A DNA stretch of 64,000 nt from Amycolatopsis acidiphila (GCF_021391495.1 NZ_CP090063.1:1178001-1242000), one strand, 5' to 3'; counted from the stretch's first letter, positions 52,721 to 62,753 are shown. Notes: generated from the letters alone by a model not told the origin. Numbers and translations: made by a program.

Positions 52721-53967
52721 GGCACGCTCGCAGTCAGCACAGTTGGTCCGCCGACGGGACTGCTCAGCGCGAACGTCCCGTCATGCGCTTCGACACGACG
52801 CCGGATGCCGGTCAGCCCGGACCCGCCGTGCCCGTCCGCGCCGCCGTGCCCGTCGTCGGTGATGTCCACACACAGCCGTTCGTCCCGGCGGCGCAGCCGG
52901 ACGGTGGCGTGGCCGGCGCCGCTGTGCCTGGCGATGTTGGTCAGTGCCTCCGCGACCACGAAGTACAAGGTCGCCTCCACCGAGGCCGCGCACCGGTCGG
53001 GCACCTCGGCGTCGACCTCGCAGGGCACGACGCAGTCGGCGGCGAGGCCGGTGAGCGCGTCGGGAAGGCTGCGCGCGGTCAGCACGGGCGGCAGGATACT
53101 GCGCACCACGCCGCGCAGTTCGGCCAGTGCCTGCTCGGCGGCATCCTGCGCGCGGTCCAGGATTTCCCGCGCGTCGTTCGGGTCGCGGGCCAGCGCGCGG
53201 TTCGCCGCGCCGATCAACACGGTGACCGCGACCAGCCGGTTCTGGGTCCCGTCGTGCAGCGACCGCTCGATGCGCCGCAGTTCGGCGGCGTGCGCGTCCA
53301 GCGCGGCCGCTCGCGTCGCCTTCAGTTCGGCGACCCGCAGCGCCAGGTCGGTGCCGTCGTCGGGCACCAGCAGCCGGCGCCCCGACCACGCCTGTGCCCA
53401 GGCGATGACCGGCAGCACCAGGACGGTGATGACCAACGCCGCGAAGCCGATCAGGCAGACGAGAAACGCGCCCGGCCAGTCGTGCACCGTGAAGTAGTTC
53501 TGGGACGGGACGTCCGCGCTGGGCGGCGCCAGCTTCCACCACACCGGGAACAACAGGTCGTGCAGTCCGTCGATGGGCAGGGTGAGCGCGACCAGGCTGA
53601 ACAACATCCCGAGCGTGGCGTGCCAGCCGGTCCAGCCCAGTTCCCGCAGCACCGTGGGCTGCCGCAACGCGTCGCCCAGCTGGGCGGGCACCGGTTCCGC
53701 ACCCAGGATCTCCGGCCCCCAGCGGGACAACCGAGCGCGTTCCCGGTCGGCGACCATGCGCACCAGCCGCAGTGCGGACGGCAGCAGGAACAGCCCGACC
53801 CCGACCAGGCACAGCACCCCGGCGAACAGCAGCCACAGCAACGCGATCGCCGCCAGCACCGCCGTGCCCAGCCCGCCGACGATGTGGTCGAGCGCGTCCA
53901 GCGCGGCGCGGCCGCGAACGGCCGGGCTCCAGGGCCGGGTGGCGCGCGGGGGAGCTTGGGTGGACAT
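52708..53967 (-). CDS. sensor histidine kinase (HisKA_3/NarL type)
   Basis: 419 residues. N-terminal membrane part with about four hydrophobic segments (LGTAVLAAIALLWLLFAGVL, VIAWAQAWSG). The dimerisation/phospho-acceptor motif is IERSLHDGTQNRLVAV with the His, and the ATPase domain has VVAEALTNIARHSGAGHATV and DDGHGGADGHGGSGLTGIRR. ATG 53967 follows CAGGAGGTGTGG. Pairs with the regulator at 52058. Confidence 0.9.
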   Translation of the reverse strand: MSTQAPPRATRPWSPAVRGRAALDALDHIVGGLGTAVLAAIALLWLLFAGVLCLVGVGLFLLPSALRLVRMVADRERARLSRWGPEILGAEPVPAQLGDALRQPTVLRELGWTGWHATLGMLFSLVALTLPIDGLHDLLFPVWWKLAPPSADVPSQNYFTVHDWPGAFLVCLIGFAALVITVLVLPVIAWAQAWSGRRLLVPDDGTDLALRVAELKATRAAALDAHAAELRRIERSLHDGTQNRLVAVTVLIGAANRALARDPNDAREILDRAQDAAEQALAELRGVVRSILPPVLTARSLPDALTGLAADCVVPCEVDAEVPDRCAASVEATLYFVVAEALTNIARHSGAGHATVRLRRRDERLCVDITDDGHGGADGHGGSGLTGIRRRVEAHDGTFALSSPVGGPTVLTASVPCGL

Positions 53968-54158
53968 CCACACCTCCTGGGCCACAGACCGTAGACCACC
54001 GGGGCGATCGGGGACCAGCCGCATATCGGATTGGTACAGCCTGCTGTACCTCGACTGTCCATTCCGCTGGATCGCCCGGGCCGCAACGACTTTCTAGTGT
54101 TGGGCATGGCAATCAGCCCGTTGGCCGGCCCGGCTGGCACAACCTTGTGGAGAACATC

Positions 54159-54395
54159 ATGAGCGTCCGCACCACCGACACCGGCTCGCACGCCGCCCCG
54201 GCTTCCCGGCAGGCGGTACCCGCGTCCCGTGGCTTCGCGCGCCCGGTGCTGTGGCTGCTGCTGGTGGTCAGCGCCACCTGCAACGTGGTTGCGTCCGTGT
54301 CGAACCTGGTCGTGGTCAGCGTCGTGTTCGGGGTGATCACGCTGTCCCTGGGCGCCGCCCTGGTGATGCACCACTACCGGGGCCGCCGCCGTTGA
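54159..54395 (+). CDS. small two-segment membrane protein
   Basis: 78 residues, ATG 54159 with GTGGAGAAC ahead. Polar N terminus, then two hydrophobic stretches (VLWLLLVVSATCNVVASVSN and LVVVSVVFGVITLSLGAALV) and a basic end HHYRGRRR. Divergent from the histidine kinase gene; its 3' end overlaps the convergent P450 gene by 22 bases. Function unknown; it may be a target of the two-component system. Confidence 0.6.
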   Translation: MSVRTTDTGSHAAPASRQAVPASRGFARPVLWLLLVVSATCNVVASVSNLVVVSVVFGVITLSLGAALVMHHYRGRRR

Positions 54396-55615
54396 CCCTC
54401 AGCAGACGAGGTGACCGGCAGTTCGTGTACGCCGTAGATGTTCATGTCGGTCCGGAGTTTCACCTCCCCGGCGGGGATGGCGAGCTCGAGAACCGGGAAG
54501 CGGCGCAGCAGTCCCTCGAAACCGGCGCGCATCTCGATCCGGGCCAGTTGCTGGCCGAGGCACTGGTGGATGCCGTGGCCGAAGGACAGGTGGCCGCGGG
54601 CCTTGCGGTGGATGTCCAGGGTGTCGGGGTCGTCGAAGCGCTGGGGGTCGTGGTTGGCGGCCAGCATCGAGACGACGACGGTCGATCCCTTGCCGATCGT
54701 TTCACCGCCGAGCTCGATGTCCTCCGTGGCGTAGCGGTACAGGATGTCGACGACCGACAGGTAGCGCATGAGCTCCTCGACGGCATCGGGCAGCAGGTCC
54801 GGGTCGGCGCGCAGTTCGGCCAGCTGCTCGGGGTGCTCCAGGAGCGCGAAGGTGCCCAGTGCCAGCATGTTGGCGGTGGTCTCGTGGCCCGCGAGCAGCA
54901 GCAGGAAGGCGCTGCCGGTCAGCTCCTCGATGGTGAGGTCGTCGTGACGGGCCAGGTCGGACAGGATGTCCTCGTCCGGGGCGGCGCGTTTGTGCGTGAC
55001 CAGCTCGGAGAGGTACGTGGTCAGTGCGCTGTACGCGGCCACCTTCTCCTCGAGCGACTGGTCCTTGACCAGGAACTTGGCGGAGTTGACCTGGAAGTTC
55101 TCCCGGTCCGCGTAGGGGACACCCAGCAGTTCGCAGATCACCAGCGAGGGCACCGGCAGCGCGAACTCCTTGACCAGGTCCACCGGTGGGGTCAGGCGCG
55201 CCAGCTCGTCCAGTTGCCGCTCGACGATGTCGGTGATGTGGTCTTCGAGCTGCTTCATGCGTCTGACGGTGAAGGCGCCGGTGAGCCTCTTCCGCAGCCG
55301 GGTGTGCTCCGGTGGGTCCATGGCGATGAACAGGCCTGGCACCTGCGGCGACGGTTCGGTGGCGGCGGGCATACCGGGGGTCTCGTAGGGCACGTGGAGA
55401 ACGCCGATGTCCTGGCGGGAGCTGAACCGGGTGTCGGCCATCAGCCGGCGGACCGCGTCGTAGCCGGTGACGAGCCAGCCCTCGTGACCGTCGGGGAAGA
55501 CCAGGGGACTGACGGGGCGCGCCTCGCGCAGCCGGCTGATTTCCCGGGGCGGGTCGAAGGGGCCCGCATCGCGCTCCATGGGCAGGCCGTGCGGGACGGG
55601 AACCGTTCGGGTCAT
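54374..55615 (-). CDS. cytochrome P450
   Basis: 413 residues, ATG 55615 after GAAAGGAAAATCG-like purine-rich text. MDPPEHTRLRKRLTGAFTVR, I-helix LLLAGHETTANM, K-helix EELMRY and heme-binding SFGHGIHQCLGQQLAR. This is the common actinobacterial CYP105/CYP107-like type often found in natural-product or xenobiotic pathways, clearly different from the P450 at 20196. No ferredoxin is adjacent. Confidence 0.9.
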   Translation of the reverse strand: MTRTVPVPHGLPMERDAGPFDPPREISRLREARPVSPLVFPDGHEGWLVTGYDAVRRLMADTRFSSRQDIGVLHVPYETPGMPAATEPSPQVPGLFIAMDPPEHTRLRKRLTGAFTVRRMKQLEDHITDIVERQLDELARLTPPVDLVKEFALPVPSLVICELLGVPYADRENFQVNSAKFLVKDQSLEEKVAAYSALTTYLSELVTHKRAAPDEDILSDLARHDDLTIEELTGSAFLLLLAGHETTANMLALGTFALLEHPEQLAELRADPDLLPDAVEELMRYLSVVDILYRYATEDIELGGETIGKGSTVVVSMLAANHDPQRFDDPDTLDIHRKARGHLSFGHGIHQCLGQQLARIEMRAGFEGLLRRFPVLELAIPAGEVKLRTDMNIYGVHELPVTSSAEGQRRRPR

Positions 55616-55763
55616 CGATTTTCCTTTCGTGGCGGTGTTGCGACCACGATCGCCGACGGACCTGACACGCGACCGCCACGGCCCTGACACCGGGGCCGAA
55701 TCCGCCGAGGCCGTGTCAGAGGCGTGGCGGGGGCGTGTCAGGCCGGGCGCCGATGGTGGTCAC

Positions 55764-56705
55764 ATGAGAAGTTCAGCGATTGCGGTTTCCGGACTGCGAA
55801 AGGCATTTGGGGACAGGATCGTGCTCGACGGCATCGATCTGGATGTCCCTGCGGGCTCGGTTTTCTCCCTGCTCGGCCCGAACGGGGCGGGCAAGACGAC
55901 GACGGTGCACGTGCTTACCACGTTGATGAAGGCCGACGGTGGGACGGCGCGCGTCGCCGGGCACGATGTCGCGACCGAGGCCGAGTCCGTGCGCGCGGCG
56001 ATCGGGGTCACCGGTCAGTTCGCGGCGGTCGACGAGCTGCTGACGGGGCAGGAGAACCTGCAGCTGATGGTGGACCTGAACCGGACGGCCTCCGCCGGCG
56101 GCAAGCGGATCGTCACCGAGCTGCTGGAGCGCTTCGATCTGGTGGAGTCGGCGCGGCAGCCCGCCTCGACCTATTCCGGGGGAATGCGCCGGAAGCTGGA
56201 TCTGGCGATGACGCTCGTCGGCGAACCACGGATCATTTTCCTGGACGAGCCGACGACGGGACTGGATCCGCGCAGCCGTCGCACGATGTGGTCGATCATC
56301 CGCGAGTTGGTGGCCGGCGGGGTGACCGTTTTCCTCACCACCCAGTACCTCGACGAGGCCGATCAGCTCGCCGACCGGATCGCGGTACTCGAGCAGGGCC
56401 GCCTGGTCGCGCAGGGCACCCCCGACGAGCTCAAACGCCAGATCCCGGGGACCCACGTCCGGCTCCGGTTCAGCACCGTCGCCGAACTCGACGCGGCAGC
56501 GCGGATCTTCGCCGGTTCCACGCGGGACGACGAAGCACTGGCCCTGCGGGTTCCCGGCGACGGTGGGACGAAATCGCTGCGGGCCCTGCTGGACAGGTTC
56601 GACGAGCACTCACTCAGCGCCGAAGGGTTCTCCGTCCACACACCCGACCTCGATGACGTTTTCCTCGCCCTGACGGGCCACACCACGGAGGTGGTCGCGA
56701 AATGA
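55764..56705 (+). CDS. ABC-2 exporter ATPase (DrrA-like)
   Basis: 313 residues. Walker A LLGPNGAGKTTTV, signature TYSGGMRRKLDLAM, Walker B RIIFLDEPTTGLDPRS, switch LTTQYLDEADQLADRI and a C-terminal DrrA-type extension ending VHTPDLDDVFLALTGHTTEV. It powers export of a drug or lipid with the permease that follows. Divergent from the P450. Confidence 0.9.
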   Translation: MRSSAIAVSGLRKAFGDRIVLDGIDLDVPAGSVFSLLGPNGAGKTTTVHVLTTLMKADGGTARVAGHDVATEAESVRAAIGVTGQFAAVDELLTGQENLQLMVDLNRTASAGGKRIVTELLERFDLVESARQPASTYSGGMRRKLDLAMTLVGEPRIIFLDEPTTGLDPRSRRTMWSIIRELVAGGVTVFLTTQYLDEADQLADRIAVLEQGRLVAQGTPDELKRQIPGTHVRLRFSTVAELDAAARIFAGSTRDDEALALRVPGDGGTKSLRALLDRFDEHSLSAEGFSVHTPDLDDVFLALTGHTTEVVAK

Positions 56706-57451
56706 GCGCCAAGTCCCATTCGATGGTCATGTTGCGCCGCAACTTCAAACACATCGCCCGGAACCCGACCTCGGTGTTCAACGCGGTCCTGATGCCGATC
56801 GTGCTCATGTTCATGTTCGTGTACATGCTCGGCGGCGCTTTCGACGTCAGTGTCGACTACATCGACTACGCGACGCCGGGACTGATGCTGTTGGCCGTCT
56901 GTTACGGGCTGGGGGCCACCGCCACGTCGGTGAACTCCGACATGACGAAGGGCATCATCAACCGGTTCAAGGTCATGGACGTGTCCCGCGGTGCGGTGCT
57001 GACCGGTCACGTCGTCGCCAGCGTGCTGACCAACCTGATCGCCATCGCGGCTCTCGTCGGGGTGGCCTTCCTGCTCGGCTTCAGCCCGTCGGGGAGTTTC
57101 CTCGACTGGCTCGGCGTGGTCGGCATCGTCGTACTGCTCGGGTTCGCGGCCGGCTGGCTCACGGTCGCCTTGGGACTGGCGGCGAAATCGCCGGAAACGG
57201 CGGGTCTGGCCGCCGTGCCGCTGGTCATGCTGCCGTTCTTCAGCAGCGCGATCGTGCCGGCGGCGAAGATGGGACCGGGCGTCCGGCAGTTCGCGGAGTA
57301 CCAGCCCTTCACGCCGATCATCGAGACCACGCGTGGGTTGCTCAACGGCACACCGTCCGCCGGCTACGCGATCGTCGCCATCGCCTGGTGCGCCGGGATC
57401 GCTCTCGTCGGGTACCTGTGGGCGCGTTCCACGTTCAAGAAGCGAGCGTGA
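56702..57451 (+). CDS. ABC-2 exporter permease (DrrB-like)
   Basis: 249 residues, ATGA overlap with the ATPase gene. N-terminal LRRNFKHIARNPTSVFNAVL, six hydrophobic segments and the family passage PLVMLPFFSSAIVPAAKMGP with QPFTPIIETTRGLLNG. It forms the membrane part of the DrrAB-type exporter. Confidence 0.9.
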   Translation: MSAKSHSMVMLRRNFKHIARNPTSVFNAVLMPIVLMFMFVYMLGGAFDVSVDYIDYATPGLMLLAVCYGLGATATSVNSDMTKGIINRFKVMDVSRGAVLTGHVVASVLTNLIAIAALVGVAFLLGFSPSGSFLDWLGVVGIVVLLGFAAGWLTVALGLAAKSPETAGLAAVPLVMLPFFSSAIVPAAKMGPGVRQFAEYQPFTPIIETTRGLLNGTPSAGYAIVAIAWCAGIALVGYLWARSTFKKRA

Positions 57452-57513
57452 CCTCCCTGGCCGACCCCGAAACCCCGCACCCGCATCACGCACGAGACAC
57501 AAGGAGAGTTGCC

Positions 57514-58350
57514 ATGCCTGCATTCGCCACGCCAGGGCCCGTTGTCGCCACCGTCGTCGTCGCCGGTGCCCGGGTACGGGTCACCGCGAGCGACCGGACC
57601 GACACCGTGGTGCTGGTCGAACCCATCGACAAGGCGAACCAGTCGGACGTCAAGGTCGCCGACAAGACCAAGGTCGACTTCGCCGGCGGCCGGCTGTCGG
57701 TCAAAACCACCGTCTCCGGGGACAAGAACGGTTCGGTCGCCATCACGATCGGGTTGCCCGCCGGCTCCAGCCTGGTCGCCTACCTGGTGCACTCGGGCTT
57801 GCAGGCTGACGGCTCGTTCGGCGAGTGCGAGCTGCACCTGGCATCGGGCCGGGTCCGGCTGGACCGCGTCGACGCACTGCGGGCGAACATCACGGCCGGT
57901 GAGGTCGCGGTCGGCCACATCGCCGGGCGCGCCGACATCGACGGCAGCGCGGTCGCGATGCGAATCGGTGAGATCGAGGGCACCGCCAGGCTCTCGAGCT
58001 CGGGCGGGCAGATCTGGATCGGCCACGCCGCGGCCGCTCTCGAGCTCGGCAGTGGCAGCGGCGGTTTCGACATCGACCGCGCCGACGGCAGCGTCACCGT
58101 CAAGACAGGCGACGGTGCCATTCCGATCGGCCGGCTGACGCGCGGTCAGGCGGAGCTGTCGAACCGCTCGGGAGACATCGAGGTCGGCATCAGCGAGGGC
58201 ACCGCCGCCCTGGTGGACGCGGACAGCAAGCGAGGGTCGGTGCTCGACTCCGTTCTGTCGCAGGAAAACCCGGGCACGTTCGACGACAAGGTCACGGTCC
58301 ACGCCAGATCGCGGCACGGCGACGTCATCATTCGACGCGCGGCGAGCTGA
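57514..58350 (+). CDS. DUF4097-family beta-helix protein
   Basis: 278 residues of repeated short beta strands (for example GEVAVGHIAGRADIDGSAVA, GAIPIGRLTRGQAELSNRSG), the DUF4097 adhesin-like pattern. No signal peptide or membrane anchor is visible. ATG 57514 follows AAGGAGAG. It is 62 bp after the exporter permease gene and probably in the same transcript; the role is unknown. Confidence 0.8.
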   Translation: MPAFATPGPVVATVVVAGARVRVTASDRTDTVVLVEPIDKANQSDVKVADKTKVDFAGGRLSVKTTVSGDKNGSVAITIGLPAGSSLVAYLVHSGLQADGSFGECELHLASGRVRLDRVDALRANITAGEVAVGHIAGRADIDGSAVAMRIGEIEGTARLSSSGGQIWIGHAAAALELGSGSGGFDIDRADGSVTVKTGDGAIPIGRLTRGQAELSNRSGDIEVGISEGTAALVDADSKRGSVLDSVLSQENPGTFDDKVTVHARSRHGDVIIRRAAS

Positions 58351-58353
58351 CCC

Positions 58354-61300
58354 TCAGGCGAGCGTGACCGTGATCAGCTGACGCCAGCTCGTCTGCGTGC
58401 CCTCCCGCGTCGCCTCGGCGAACCGTGCATCGCCGAGGCGGTGCCGCGCGGCCTGCTCGATCCGGCCCACATCCGGGTGGGAGCGATCCTGCAGGCCGCG
58501 CACAGCGGCACCTGCCGCGAGCAGCCGGGCGGCCTGTTCGTACTGTTCGCGGCGTAGTGCCAGGTCCGCGACCCCGACGAGTACCTGTGCGATCGAGGGC
58601 GCGTGCCCAGCCTCGGCCGCCGCCTCGCAGGCCGCTGCCCGATGCGCACGGGCGTCGCCGAGATCGTCGGCAAGGTAGCCGAGCAGATCGTGTGTTATCG
58701 CGCGGATGTTCGCCTGGTCCGCTTCATCGCCCAGGATGGTCGTCGCGACGCCGAGTTGGTCGTACGCCTCCTCGGCGTCGCCGCGCCAACGAGCGAGCTC
58801 CGCCTTCGAGAGGGCCAGCAGCGCCAGCGCGTCCGGCCAGGTGACCCGTTCCGCGCAGTGCACTGCCTCGGCGATGGCGGCCGCGCTGGAGTCCTCGTCG
58901 CCGAGCAGCCAGTACAGCTGAGCCTGTCGCGACCGCATCCGGATGACGTCCTCGATGGCGCCGGCTTCGGTGACGACAGCGACCGCTTGTTCGTAGTGCT
59001 CGCACGCAGCGGTGAACTCGCCGCGTACGGCGATCCGGTCCGCCAACTCGCTCAAGGCGAACGAGATCCCCCACCGTTCGCCGATCGCGCGGAACTCGGC
59101 GAGCGCCGCCTCGAGATAGGCGTCCGCTTCTCGTCCGTCGTGGCCGAGCACGATCCGCATCTTGCCGAGGTGCAGCCGCGCCAGTGCGCGTACCCAGGGG
59201 TCCGTGTCGTCCAGCAACAGTTCCCATGCGGGCAGGAACGCGTCCGGCGCCCGCAACATGCGTTCCAGCGGGACGACCAACCGCAGTGCCGGGTGATGCT
59301 GCTGACTGCGCCGGCCGAACCGGTACGCCTTGTGGATCCATTCCGCCGCCGCGTGTTCGTCGGCAGGCCCGGAGCCCACGAACATCGAGATGAGGGCGTA
59401 CACCGTCGCCCGGATCTCGTCGGCCACCTCGCCCGGCGTTTCGGCGGTCGCGGTGAGCAGCTCCATGCCTTCGGACTTGTGCCCACCGAGCCACCAGTAC
59501 CAGCCGGCGCCCGCGGCGAGTCGCATCGCCTCGGGCGCCTCGCCGGCCGCGAGCGCGGCACGCATCGCGGCACCGAGGTTGTCGTGCTCGACCTCAAGTG
59601 CGGCAAGCCATTCCAACTGCTCGGCGCGGCGAAGACGCGGCTCCGCGGTCTCGGCGAGTTCGGTGAAGTAGGCGAGGTGCGCATGGCGGGCCAGGTCCGA
59701 TTCCGCCGCCTCCGCGAGCCGCTGGGCGGCGTACTCCTTGATGGTGCCGAGCATCCGGTAGCGCGGCGCGCCGTCGCCTTCGGCGACCACCAGCGATTTC
59801 TCGGCCAGCGCGGTGAGCAACTCGAGCACCTGCTCCTGCTCGATGGTGTCCCCGGCGCAGACCCGCTCGGCCGCTTCCAGGCTCGCCCCGCCCGAGAACA
59901 CCGAGAGCCTGCGCAGGACCATCCGTTCGGCATCGGTGAGCAGTTCCCAGCTCCAGTCGACCACCGCGCGCAACGTCCGGTGCCGCGGCAAGGCGGTACG
60001 GCTACCGCCGGTCAGCAGGCGGAACCGGTCGTCGAGGCGGTGGGCGAGCTGGTCGATGGACATCGTGCGCAACCTGGCCGCGGCCAGTTCGATCCCCAGC
60101 GGCATCCCGTCCAGCGCCCGGCAGACGCGCACCATCGTCGACAACGTGTGGGCGTCGGCCGCGAGATCCTTGCGCACCGCGCCCGCCCGGTCCCGCAGCA
60201 ACCGGACGGCAGGCGAGGACTCGATCTCGCCGGGGCCGGCATCCCCGTCCGGCAAGGCCAGCGGCTCGACCAGCCAGAGCGCCTCACCGGTGATGCCGAG
60301 CGGTTCCCTGCTCGTCGCCAGGATCCGCAGCCGCCGGCACTCCCCGAGCACTCGATGGGCGAACGCCGCCGCCGACTCGATCACGTGCTCGCAGTTGTCC
60401 AGGATCATCAGCGTCTCCCGCTCGCGGATCGCGGCGATGAGCCGGTCCACCGGCTCCGCGTGCGGTGCCCCGCCGAGCAGCGCGTCCCGGAGGCCGAGCC
60501 CGGCGAGCGCCGCCTGCGCCACGTCGTTCCCGCCGCCCTTGTCACCGTCGGCGCCGATGGCCGCGAGCTCCACCAGCCAGGCCCCGTCCGGCAGGTCGTC
60601 GAGCAGCGTGCGCGTGGTTTCCGTGGCCAGCCTGGTCTTTCCCGAGCCGCCCGGCCCGATCAGTGTGGTGAGCCGGTGTTCGGCGATGAGCTCGCGGACC
60701 GCGGTGACATCAGCGTCCTTGCCGACGAAGCTGGTCAGCTCGGCACGCAGGTTGGTCTTCCGGTTTTCCTCCCGCCGCCCCGACTCGCCGCGCAGCAGCG
60801 TGACGTGCAATGCGGACAGCTCCGGTGAGGGGTCGACGCCCAGCGCGTCGGCGAGGGCTTCTCGCGTGCGCTGGTACACGAGCAGCGCATCGGTTGGGCG
60901 ACCGGCCGCGGCGAGGGCGCGCATCAGCGCGGCGACAAGCCGTTCTCGCACCGGATGCGCGGCCACCAAGTCCGTCAGTTCCGCGACCAGATCGCCGCCG
61001 CGGCCGAGCCGGATCTCTGCCTCGAACCGGTCCTCCATAGCGGCGAGGCGCAGGCCTTCGAGCCGGGTGACCGCCGCGTCGAACGCGTCGCTGTCCTGCA
61101 GGCCGACGTCTTGCATGGCCGCACCGCGCCACAATCCCAGGGCCGCCCGCAGCAGCTTCGCCCGCTGCGGGTCCTCGTCGTTGCGGGCCTGGCCGACGAG
61201 GCGTTCGAACCGCACGGCGTCGACGGCACCGGGTTCCACCGTCAACCGGTAGCCGTCCGGCTGCCCCTCGACCGACCCTTCCGGCAGCGCCTTGCGCAAC

Positions 61301-61506
61301 CGGGAAACCAGGCGCTGCAAGGCATTCGTCGCGTCGGCGGGCGGGTGCTCACCCCAGATCCAGCCGACGAGCCTCGCCTTCGGGACCGCGTGGCCTGGTT
61401 CGAGCGCGAGGGCGACCAACAGCGCGCGCAACCGGGCACCCGGCACGTCGGCGAAGACGCCGTCGTCCGTGCGAACCTCGAACGGTCCAAGCATCCCGAT
61501 CAGCAC
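58354..61506 (-). CDS. AfsR-like regulator with BTAD, NB-ARC-type ATPase and TPR regions
   Basis: 1050 residues. N-terminal OmpR-type winged helix (LGPFEVRTDDGVFADVPGAR) and BTAD domain (VERLVGQARNDEDPQRAKLL-like, to about residue 245). The STAND ATPase starts near residue 280 (LIGPGGSGKTRLATET, MILDNCEHVIESAAAFAH, ILATSREPLGI), and a helical repeat region fills the last 450 residues. Such proteins switch on secondary-metabolite or stress genes. GTG 61506 or ATG 61494. It converges on the DUF4097 gene with 3 bp between, so the exporter may be a target. Confidence 0.9.
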   Translation of the reverse strand: MLIGMLGPFEVRTDDGVFADVPGARLRALLVALALEPGHAVPKARLVGWIWGEHPPADATNALQRLVSRLRKALPEGSVEGQPDGYRLTVEPGAVDAVRFERLVGQARNDEDPQRAKLLRAALGLWRGAAMQDVGLQDSDAFDAAVTRLEGLRLAAMEDRFEAEIRLGRGGDLVAELTDLVAAHPVRERLVAALMRALAAAGRPTDALLVYQRTREALADALGVDPSPELSALHVTLLRGESGRREENRKTNLRAELTSFVGKDADVTAVRELIAEHRLTTLIGPGGSGKTRLATETTRTLLDDLPDGAWLVELAAIGADGDKGGGNDVAQAALAGLGLRDALLGGAPHAEPVDRLIAAIRERETLMILDNCEHVIESAAAFAHRVLGECRRLRILATSREPLGITGEALWLVEPLALPDGDAGPGEIESSPAVRLLRDRAGAVRKDLAADAHTLSTMVRVCRALDGMPLGIELAAARLRTMSIDQLAHRLDDRFRLLTGGSRTALPRHRTLRAVVDWSWELLTDAERMVLRRLSVFSGGASLEAAERVCAGDTIEQEQVLELLTALAEKSLVVAEGDGAPRYRMLGTIKEYAAQRLAEAAESDLARHAHLAYFTELAETAEPRLRRAEQLEWLAALEVEHDNLGAAMRAALAAGEAPEAMRLAAGAGWYWWLGGHKSEGMELLTATAETPGEVADEIRATVYALISMFVGSGPADEHAAAEWIHKAYRFGRRSQQHHPALRLVVPLERMLRAPDAFLPAWELLLDDTDPWVRALARLHLGKMRIVLGHDGREADAYLEAALAEFRAIGERWGISFALSELADRIAVRGEFTAACEHYEQAVAVVTEAGAIEDVIRMRSRQAQLYWLLGDEDSSAAAIAEAVHCAERVTWPDALALLALSKAELARWRGDAEEAYDQLGVATTILGDEADQANIRAITHDLLGYLADDLGDARAHRAAACEAAAEAGHAPSIAQVLVGVADLALRREQYEQAARLLAAGAAVRGLQDRSHPDVGRIEQAARHRLGDARFAEATREGTQTSWRQLITVTLA

Positions 61507-61576
61507 CCGGCTGATTTTGTCACGGGCGGACGGCAGCGTCGTCGCCCTGGCCGAGCTGGTGCTCGGCGACGTCGGG

Positions 61577-62125
61577 CTAGCGAGGTGCGAGGCCGTCGAT
61601 CATCAGGGCGAGGGTGAAGTCGAACCGGTCGTGGCCCTCGCCGGCGGTGAGCTCGGCGGCGTGGGGGAAGGTCTCGGCGGGCAGTGCGGTGAACCGGCGT
61701 CGCAGTTCGTCGCGGTCGAGGACCCAGGCAACGTCGTCCTGTGCTGATCGCCGACGCGCGATCGACGTCTCGAGGCAGTAGGCGGCGACGTACAGCAAGA
61801 GGGCGTCGATGGCCCAGGCGGCGGCCTGCGGGGCGACGCCGCCGGCGAGCAGGATCGCCAGCATTCCTTCGTTGACGCGCACGGTCTCGAGGTCGGTGGG
61901 GACCATGGCGAGCGCGGCGCGGGAGATCCCCGGGTATTTCAGGTACTGGTCGCGTAGCTGGGTGCACACGCCGCGGATCTGCTCGCGCCAGGCCGCGGGG
62001 TCCGGCTCGGGTAGTACGAGCTCGGCGCACAGCCGCCCGATGAGCAGCTCGTCGAGGTCGGCCTTGTTGACCACGTGGGCGTAGAGCGAGGCGGGACCGG
62101 TGTCCAGCGCGCGGGCCAGCCGACC
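61577..62125 (-). pseudogene. TetR-family regulator, N terminus lost by deletion
   Basis: Coding starts abruptly with LGRLARALDTGPASLYAHVV, the middle of a TetR HTH, and runs to the normal end LMIDGLAPR (NKADLDELLIGRLCAEL, VPTDLETVRVNEGMLAILLA). The first 30 or so residues, including the start, are missing. Its beginning is joined to the interior of an MFS gene at about 62115-62125, where GGTCGGCTGG can be read by either gene. Confidence 0.7.
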
Positions 62126-62649
62126 CAGTTGGTCAGCACACCGCCGAGCACCGGCCCGAGTCCCGCGGCCACACCGCCGAGGCCACCCCAGACGCCGATG
62201 GCGCGGGCGCGCTGCTCCCGGTCGGGGTACGAGGCGTTGATGAGGGCCAGCGACGTCGGCAGCGCCAGCGCGGCACCCGCCCCCTGGACCACGCGCGCCC
62301 CGATCAGGACCGGCAGGCGCGGCGCGAGGCCGCACACCAGCGAAGCGATCGTGAACACCGCCAGCCCGGCCAGGAACACCCGGCGCGAGCCCAGCCGGTC
62401 ACCGAGCGAGCCCGCGGACAGCAGCAGGCAGGCGAACACCAGCGTGTAGCCGGCGGTCACCCACTGCAGTCCGCTGACGGTGGCCGTCAGATCCTGGCCG
62501 ATGACGGGCAACGCCGTGTTCACCACGGTCGCGTCCATCATGATCATGAAGAAACCGAGGCACAGCGCCAGGAGGGGCAGCCTGCTGCCGGTGCGCGGCG
62601 CAGGTCGGGGCTTCTCCGCCGTCGACCGGTCGACATGCTGGGAAGACAT
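62115..62649 (-). pseudogene. MFS drug transporter (DHA2/EmrB type), truncated
   Basis: ATG 62649. Reads LLALCLGFFMIMMDATVVNT (TM1), YTLVFACLLLSAGSLGDRLG (motif A), RVVQGAGAALALPTSLALIN and GLGPVLGGVLTNWVGW (motif C), then breaks off near residue 178 of about 480. Only the first five or so of 14 segments remain; the frame runs on into a TetR remnant. The original pair was a TetR and its divergent or adjacent exporter, fused by one deletion. Confidence 0.75.
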
Positions 62650-62753
62650 TGCCGCGATTCCTCGTCTCGTCGAAGGAAAGGACCGGTCTCGGCCCTTGCG
62701 CCGACGTTAGGCGGCTGTTTTTACGCGTGCCGTCGAAATGTGCCCGGCACCGG

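Noticed and set aside
54251..55687. 478-residue open frame on the plus strand
   Set aside because: Shadow of the minus-strand P450, whose heme and I-helix motifs are plain.
58603..60828. 741-residue open frame on the plus strand
   Set aside because: Shadow of the AfsR-like gene; Arg/Gly/His-rich without any domain.
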